This document shows positions 59,454 through 64,000 of a DNA stretch of 64,000 nucleotides, in pieces. The stretch's first letter is position 1, and every line of letters starts with the position of its first letter. The DNA is from Pseudomonas fragi (lineage in GTDB: Bacteria > Pseudomonadota > Gammaproteobacteria > Pseudomonadales > Pseudomonadaceae): positions 4,176,501 through 4,240,500 of the forward strand of contig NZ_LT629783.1 in the NCBI RefSeq assembly GCF_900105835.1, read 5' to 3'. The notes under the pieces are model-generated. The model was not told the DNA's origin. It made no database searches and saw nothing but the letters and a program-made list of their open reading frames with translations. The position numbers and the translations under genes are program-made.

Positions 59454-61043
59454 TCAGTGTCCTGTGCTCAAGGGCGTACCGGCAGGCGGTTTTTTCAGAA
59501 AGAGGGCGAGGGGCAGGCACAGCAGCAAGGCGATGCCGAGCACATAGAAGGTTTCGCTGTAGGTCATCACTTGCGCCTGCACCTGAATCTGCCCGGCCAG
59601 TTGACTGAGGGCCTGGAGCTGGGCATGGGCGAGGTCGCCGTGGTCGGCGAAAAAGCCCTGGGCGGACGCGGCCAGCTGAGTTTGCGCTTCGACCGATTGC
59701 ACGCTCACGGCGTCGCGCAGGGTGGCGTCATGAAAGCTGCTGCGCCGCTCGATAAACGTGCCCAGCAGCGCCAGCCCCACCGAGCCGCCGAGGTTGCGCG
59801 CCATGTTGTAAATACCCGCAGCCTCACCAGCCTCGTGGGCCGGCACGCAGCTCATGGAGGCCTGATTGAGCGGCATCATCGCCATCACCTGGCCCAGGCC
59901 TAGCAGCAGTTGGGTGCGGGTGAAGTTGTCGCCCACGCTGTCGGCGGTCAGCCCCATTGCCAACAGGCAACTGCTGGCCAGGCAACCGAGGCCAAGCATG
60001 ACCATGATGCGGGTATCCACGCGGCCGATCAGGCGCGGCAAAACGGGCATCATCAAAAACGCGGGCAAACCTGACATCAGCATCACCGCGCCAGATTGCT
60101 GGGCGTTGAAACCGGCAATATTGCTCAAGAACTGCGGCAGCACAAAGGCCACGCAATACAGCCCGCAGCCCACCACAAAGACGATGGCAATCACGCTGGC
60201 AAAGCGCGGATTGAGCAGCAGTTTGAGACGCACAATCGGCGTCTTCGACAGCTTCTGCGCCACCAGCAACAGGGCGATGCCGGCGACCGCCAGCAGGCTC
60301 AGGCCGATGATGTGCGAGGACTCGAACCAGCGTTCGCGATTGCCTTCTTCCAGCACCACGGTCAGGGCGCTCAGGCCCACCGTAAGGCCAATGATCCCCA
60401 GCCAGTCGGCCTTGATAAACGCCTGCCAGTCGCCCGCGGTTTTGTTCAGGCCCTGGCCGAGCATCAACAGCAGCAGCGCACACACCGGGATGTTCAGGAA
60501 AAAACACCAGCGCCAGCTGAAATTCTCGGTCAGGGTGCCCCCCAACACCGGCCCCAGCAGTGGCCCCAGCAGCACAATCAAACCGAACATCGTCATGCCG
60601 ATGGGCATCTGATGGCGTGGCAGCCGGGTCGCCACCAGCACTTGCGCGGTGGGGATCATGGCGCCCCCGGCAAAGCCCTGGCCGAGCCGGCCGATGATCA
60701 TTTGCGGCAGGGTTTCACTGATACCGCAGAGGATCGAAAACAGACTGAACAGGATCGCATTGCCGATCAAAAAATTGCGCAAGCCGAACACTCGGGTCAG
60801 CCACGCGGTCAGCGGGATCATGACGATTTCGGCCATCAGGTAGCCGGTGGAGATCCAGGTGCCTTCGGTGCCCGATGCGCCGATCTGGCCCTGAATCTGT
60901 GGCAGGGCCGAGTTGGTAATGGAGATGTCCAGTGTGGCCATCAAGGCCCCCAGGGCACCGGCCAATACCACGATCCAGTCGCTGGTGCTGGCATTGGCCC
61001 GGGGCGGCTGCAGCGCTGCGGATGCAGCCGCCGCGCTAGCCAC
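59454..61043 (-). CDS. DHA2-family MFS multidrug efflux transporter (EmrB-like)
   Basis: A 14-helix drug:proton antiporter of the EmrB/QacA family, 529 residues. It shows ALGALMATLDISITNSALPQ in helix 1 with the family's Asp, WISTGYLMAEIVMIPLTAWL, the motif C-like GLIVLLGPLLGPVLGGTLTE and WRWCFFLNIPV. The start is a GTG overlapping the adaptor gene by eight bases. It works with the adjacent adaptor and outer-membrane protein. The natural substrate is unknown; related pumps expel hydrophobic acids, uncouplers and antibiotics. Confidence 0.94.
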   Translation of the reverse strand: MASAAAASAALQPPRANASTSDWIVVLAGALGALMATLDISITNSALPQIQGQIGASGTEGTWISTGYLMAEIVMIPLTAWLTRVFGLRNFLIGNAILFSLFSILCGISETLPQMIIGRLGQGFAGGAMIPTAQVLVATRLPRHQMPIGMTMFGLIVLLGPLLGPVLGGTLTENFSWRWCFFLNIPVCALLLLMLGQGLNKTAGDWQAFIKADWLGIIGLTVGLSALTVVLEEGNRERWFESSHIIGLSLLAVAGIALLLVAQKLSKTPIVRLKLLLNPRFASVIAIVFVVGCGLYCVAFVLPQFLSNIAGFNAQQSGAVMLMSGLPAFLMMPVLPRLIGRVDTRIMVMLGLGCLASSCLLAMGLTADSVGDNFTRTQLLLGLGQVMAMMPLNQASMSCVPAHEAGEAAGIYNMARNLGGSVGLALLGTFIERRSSFHDATLRDAVSVQSVEAQTQLAASAQGFFADHGDLAHAQLQALSQLAGQIQVQAQVMTYSETFYVLGIALLLCLPLALFLKKPPAGTPLSTGH

Positions 61044-62118
61044 GACGGGTGTCGACGTCGACAGTGGCCGACAGCCCCGGCAGCCATTCGATGCCGGTTT
61101 CAGGCGAGGCGTTCAGGCGAATGCGCACCGGTACCCGCTGCACGATCTTGGTGAAATTGCCGGTGGCGTTGTTGGACGGCAGCAACGCAAATTGCGAACC
61201 GGTGCCCGGGGAGAGGCTTTCGACCACGCCTTCAAACTGGATCCCGGGCCAGGCATCGATATGCACCGCCACGGCCTGCCCGGGGTGCATACGCTCGATC
61301 TGGGTTTCCTTGAAATTGGCGGTCAGGTACACCTCATCGAGCGGCACGATGGTCATCAGCCGTGTGCCGGGTTGCAGGTATTGGCCAACCCGCACCGAAC
61401 GGCTGCCGACGCGGCCGGCCAGGGTGCTGTAGACCACGGTGTCCTGTTCATCGAGCTTGCTTTGGCGGGTGCTGGCCTGGGCACTGGCCAGTTGCGCGCG
61501 GGCCTGTTCAATGGCGGCGCGTTGGGTTTGCAGCTGGCGCTGGGCAACGTTGAGCGCCGCCGCCTGGGCAGCCCGCCGGGCGCTGGCCTGACGCAGGGCG
61601 TTACCCAGCTCGGCCATGCGCTCTTGCGTCTCGGCGCCGCTTTTGGCCAGGGGTGCGTAGCGTTTGACTTGCGCGGCGGCGTACTGCTCGTTGGCGCTTT
61701 CGCCCTCCAGTTGCGCCTGCACCTGGGCAATCGAGGCCGAATGCTGGGCCAGTTCCGCCTCGCCCCGGGCAATATCGGCTTCGGCGGCGCGAATGGCTGC
61801 TTCGGATTTTTCCCGGGCCGCCTGATAGGGCCGGATATCGAGGCGCACCAGCGGCTGGCCGACGCTGACGGTCTGGTTGTCGCTGACATACACCTCGCTC
61901 ACCGTGCCCGAGACCTTGGCGGCGACACTCAGGCTGTCGGCCTGCAGGTAGGCATCGTTGGTGCTCTCGATAAAGCGCCCCACGCTCCACCAGTGCGCCC
62001 CCCCCACAGCCGCGCCCAGCAGCGCCCCCAGGCCGAGCACGCCCAGCGCCAGGGTTTTGCCAGGCCTGCGTTTGGGCCTGGCCTTGATCGATGGGTCTAG
62101 CGCCTGATGTGCGGTCAT
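61036..62118 (-). CDS. EmrA-like periplasmic adaptor
   Basis: A membrane fusion protein of 360 residues. It has a basic cytoplasmic tail (IKARPKRRPGK), one membrane segment (TLALGVLGLGALLGAAVGGA), the phrase RFIESTNDAYLQADSLSVAA with VSGTVSEVYVSDNQTVSVGQ (lipoyl half one), a coiled-coil hairpin at about 95-210, and VYSTLAGRVGSRSVRVGQYL with TANFKETQIERMHPGQAV, standard for EmrA/HlyD_3 proteins. The ATG at 62118 is preferred over an in-frame start at 62148, which lies in the operator region. It is first in the operon emrA-like, emrB-like, nodT-like, mocR-like. Confidence 0.93.
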   Translation of the reverse strand: MTAHQALDPSIKARPKRRPGKTLALGVLGLGALLGAAVGGAHWWSVGRFIESTNDAYLQADSLSVAAKVSGTVSEVYVSDNQTVSVGQPLVRLDIRPYQAAREKSEAAIRAAEADIARGEAELAQHSASIAQVQAQLEGESANEQYAAAQVKRYAPLAKSGAETQERMAELGNALRQASARRAAQAAALNVAQRQLQTQRAAIEQARAQLASAQASTRQSKLDEQDTVVYSTLAGRVGSRSVRVGQYLQPGTRLMTIVPLDEVYLTANFKETQIERMHPGQAVAVHIDAWPGIQFEGVVESLSPGTGSQFALLPSNNATGNFTKIVQRVPVRIRLNASPETGIEWLPGLSATVDVDTRRG

Positions 62119-62127
62119 GGTGTTCTC

Positions 62128-62175
62128 AATTGTTAGCGGTTGTAACAATTATTACGATCGGTAAAATTATGTCAA
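62128..62175. promoter_or_regulatory. divergent promoter region with candidate TetR operator
   Basis: AATTGTTA at 62128-62135 and TAACAATT at 62143-62150 are perfect inverted copies seven bases apart, just ahead of the emrA-like ATG. On the minus strand TTGACA (62175-62170) is followed after 17 bases by ATAATT, which overlaps the right arm. On the plus strand TTGTAA (62140-62145) and TAAAAT (62162-62167), 16 bases apart, could serve the tetR gene. A second dyad, TTAC-GATCG-GTAA, lies at 62152-62164. The dyad therefore covers both promoters, as expected for a local repressor. Confidence 0.6.
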
Positions 62176-62225
62176 TCGATATAAATTCAGGCACACTCGC
62201 GGCTTCATCGATCAAGGAGAAGCCC

Positions 62226-62954
62226 ATGACCACCATTCACCGGCGCCGACCTGCCAGCGAAGGCGGCTATACGTGTGGGGATGAAACCAGTGCGCGGATT
62301 ATCGAAGCGGCCCTCAACCTGTTTGGCGAGCGCGGCTACGAGGGTGCCTCGACCCGCGATATCGCCGAGCTGGCAGGGGTGAATGCGCCAGCACTGAATT
62401 ACTACTTCAAGAACAAGGAAGGGGTGTACAGCGCCTGCACCGAGTACATGGTGGAGCGGATCTGGGATTACCTGGCGCCGACCATCGAAGCGGCCCAGGC
62501 GTTGCTGGGCACACGGCCGGACACCGAACAATTGATCGACACCTTCTGCGCCATCCAGAGCAAGATTGCCGAGTTCATGCTGGTGTCCAACCGCACCAAC
62601 AGCTGGCGCAAGTTCTATGCGCGTGAGCAGGCGGGGCTGGGGCCCAGTGGCGGGGAAGAAATGATCAGCCAGCGCATAGGCCAGCGCATCATCGGCGTCA
62701 CCAGCGGGATTATTTCGCGGCTGATGGGCCCGGATGCCAGCGATGAAGAATGCATCCTGCGCTCCATGACCCTGACCGGGCAGTTGCTGCCGTTCCACCT
62801 GACCCGCACCAGCTCGCTCAAGTCACTGGGCTGGGACACACTGACGCCCGAGCGCTACGCCATGCTGATGGGGATTGTGCGTGAGCAGACGGTAACCCTG
62901 TTGCGCGGGTTGGGTGGGAGCGGGCTTGCTCGCGATGGTCTCGACGCGGTGTAG
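62226..62954 (+). CDS. TetR-family regulator (CerR/CecR-like), C-terminus encoded by a REP element
   Basis: A TetR-type repressor of 242 residues, divergent from the EmrAB-like operon and probably its regulator. The DNA-binding helix-turn-helix is IIEAALNLFGERGYEGASTR followed by DIAELAGVNAPALNYYFKNK; the C-terminal ligand domain resembles the CerR/CecR subgroup. AAGGAG six bases before the ATG at 62226 supports the start; in-frame codons upstream to 62091 run through the operator region. The last 13 residues or so, GGSGLARDGLDAV, are read from a REP sequence, and the stop codon lies inside the REP doublet. The unextended protein probably ended a little earlier. Confidence 0.92.
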   Translation: MTTIHRRRPASEGGYTCGDETSARIIEAALNLFGERGYEGASTRDIAELAGVNAPALNYYFKNKEGVYSACTEYMVERIWDYLAPTIEAAQALLGTRPDTEQLIDTFCAIQSKIAEFMLVSNRTNSWRKFYAREQAGLGPSGGEEMISQRIGQRIIGVTSGIISRLMGPDASDEECILRSMTLTGQLLPFHLTRTSSLKSLGWDTLTPERYAMLMGIVREQTVTLLRGLGGSGLARDGLDAV

Positions 62955-62999
62955 CAGGAAAACCCGCGGCGCCCGGATCGCGAGCAAGCCCGCTCCCAC
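62914..62999. repeat. REP doublet (REPIN) overlapping the 3' end of the TetR gene
   Basis: GTGGGAGCGGGCTTGCTCGC at 62914 and, inverted, GCGAGCAAGCCCGCTCCCAC ending at 62999 flank a short spacer. The first 41 bases are translated as the end of the TetR protein. The rest fills the gap to the convergent tauC gene, where it can act as an mRNA-end hairpin for both. Confidence 0.9.
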
Positions 63000-63008
63000 A
63001 ACAGCCGG

Positions 63009-63878
63009 CTAGCCCCGGCCCTTCCACGGCACCAGTTTGCGTTCCAGCCAGCGCATGCCCAGGTCGAACAGCAGGGCCAGCGCACCGATCACCAGGATGC
63101 CCATGATCACCACATCGGTGGCCATGAACTTGGACGCCGTGAGCACCATAAAGCCCAGCCCTGCCGTGGCCGCGACCATCTCGGCGGCCACCAGGGTGGT
63201 CCAGCCAAAGCCAATGGCGATGCGCATGCCGGTCAGTATCTCCGGCAGGGCGGCAGGCATGATCACCTGCCTGAGCACTTGCCCGCGGCTGGCCCCCATC
63301 GAATAGGCGGCGTGGATCTGTTCAATGGCCACCGACTTGACCCCGGCCCGGGCGCTGAGTGCCAGCGGCGCAAACATCGCCAGGTAAATCAGGAGGATTT
63401 TCGAGCCTTCGCCAATGCCCATCCAGATCACCACCAGCGGCAGGTAGGCCAGCGGCGGCAACGGGCGGTAAAACTCCACCAGCGGGTCGAACACGCCCCG
63501 GGCGACCCGGTTGACGCCCATCAGAATGCCCACCGGAATCGCCGTTACCACTGCCAGGGCAAAGGCGCCAAACACCCGCAGGGCACTCCAGCCGATATGC
63601 GTCCACAGGCTGGCATCGGCAAACCCGTCGCGGCTCACCTCCACGATCTGCGCCCACACCGCCTGGGGTGAGGGCAAAAACAGTGGCTTGATCCAACCAC
63701 CATTGGTGGCGATGTACCACAGGGCAAATACGACGATGAGGGTGCCCACACTCAGGCCCATGCTGGAGCCATTGCCCGGTGCGCCATATTGCTCGCCAGG
63801 TTTTGCCGGTGCGGCGCGGCGCAGTTCGTTGAGGGTGCGCAGTACGGCGTTGCGTTGTTTTTCGTCCAAAAGGCTCAT
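63009..63878 (-). CDS. tauC: taurine ABC transporter permease
   Basis: TauC is the inner-membrane permease that imports taurine for use as a sulfur source. The 289-residue protein has six membrane segments and reads closely like TauC: LFLPSPQAVWAQIVEV, FYRPLPPLAYLPLVVIWMGI, SKILLIYLAMFAPLALSARA, and the EAA loop AAYSMGASRGQVLRQVIMPA with ALPEILTGMRIAIGFGWTTL. Its ATG overlaps the tauB stop (TAATG). SsuC-type sulfonate permeases are the main alternative, but the phrases match TauC better. It is last before the convergent TetR gene. Confidence 0.9.
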   Translation of the reverse strand: MSLLDEKQRNAVLRTLNELRRAAPAKPGEQYGAPGNGSSMGLSVGTLIVVFALWYIATNGGWIKPLFLPSPQAVWAQIVEVSRDGFADASLWTHIGWSALRVFGAFALAVVTAIPVGILMGVNRVARGVFDPLVEFYRPLPPLAYLPLVVIWMGIGEGSKILLIYLAMFAPLALSARAGVKSVAIEQIHAAYSMGASRGQVLRQVIMPAALPEILTGMRIAIGFGWTTLVAAEMVAATAGLGFMVLTASKFMATDVVIMGILVIGALALLFDLGMRWLERKLVPWKGRG

Positions 63879-64000
63879 TATGCTGCCTCCTCGTCACCGT
63901 GGATGATGCTCAGGATTTGCTCGCGCAGGGCAATAAAGTCGGGGCTGGACTTGACCGCGCGGGCGTCGCGGCACTTGAGGAAACGCTGGCCGAAATCCAC
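63878..64000 (-). CDS. tauB: taurine ABC transporter ATP-binding protein, C-terminal end (partial)
   Basis: Only the last 40 codons lie in the window, reading VDFGQRFLKCRDARAVKSSP followed by DFIALREQILSIIHGDEEAA. This matches the C-terminal tail of TauB-type ATPases, where a (K)S(x)PDFIAxRE segment precedes the end. No catalytic motif is included. The stop overlaps the tauC start codon, so the two are translationally coupled. Confidence 0.8.
   Translation of the reverse strand: MDFGQRFLKCRDARAVKSSPDFIALREQILSIIHGDEEAA

Noticed and set aside
62091..62225. N-terminal extension of the TetR protein to 62091
   Set aside because: The extension would cover the emrA-like start, the operator dyad and the promoters; the ATG at 62226 has a strong ribosome-binding site and gives the normal family start.

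Overview
The window looks like chromosomal DNA of a Pseudomonas species, most likely from the P. fluorescens/P. putida side of the genus. The grounds are the lpoA-rsmI-rnpB-mraZ order leading into a complete dcw cell-division cluster, proteins that read like Pseudomonas family members throughout, OprD- and OprB-type porins, a cyo quinol oxidase, and abundant REP sequences of the GTGGGAGCGGGCTTGC type. Base composition is GC-rich; only about 46.4-51.5 kb looks visibly less so by eye.

Layout. (1) 1-21.87 kb is conserved core: yraN (partial) and lpoA leftward; then rsmI, the RNase P RNA and the dcw cluster mraZ-rsmH-ftsL-ftsI-murE-murF-mraY-murD-ftsW-murG-murC-ddlB-ftsQ-ftsA-ftsZ-lpxC rightward, closed by a strong terminator. 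A sigma70-type promoter followed by three 10-bp-phased MraZ boxes precedes mraZ. (2) 21.9-27 kb: two tandem paralogous membrane diguanylate cyclases, an OprD-family porin and a small exported protein, all leftward. (3) 27-33.3 kb: one overlapping leftward operon of periplasmic adaptor, RND pump, response regulator and sensor kinase. (4) 33.5-40.7 kb: a small conserved protein, an Aer-like PAS chemoreceptor, cheV with a GNAT gene, the divergent norR/hmp nitric-oxide detoxification pair with visible NorR boxes and a -24/-12 promoter, and dsbB. (5) 40.7-46.4 kb: a long untranslated stretch, then cyoABCDE and its terminator. (6) 46.4-51.5 kb: an accessory module made of a small unexplained ORF, a strong hairpin and a four-gene tripartite ABC exporter (ATPase, MacB-type permease, TolC-like protein, HlyD-like adaptor). 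This is the best candidate here for an undescribed system. (7) 51.6-55.8 kb: an OprB-type porin, an amidase-signature hydrolase and an MFS transporter, leftward, probably an uptake and catabolic unit. (8) 55.96-56.5 kb: five tandem 108-bp copies of a REP doublet. (9) 56.5-62.95 kb: an EmrA/EmrB/NodT-type efflux operon ending in a MocR-type regulator, with a divergent TetR regulator and a candidate operator. (10) 63-64 kb: tauC and the 3' end of tauB.

Together, the core block makes and places the division septum and the peptidoglycan and lipid A precursors; the accessory blocks deal with envelope export, stress sensing, NO detoxification, aerobic respiration and nutrient uptake. Two interspersed repeat families, REP doublets and a GTAGC[A/C]GCTG-type long inverted repeat, mark many of the gene ends. 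No tRNA, rRNA 16S/23S/5S, insertion sequence, prophage or CRISPR array was seen.
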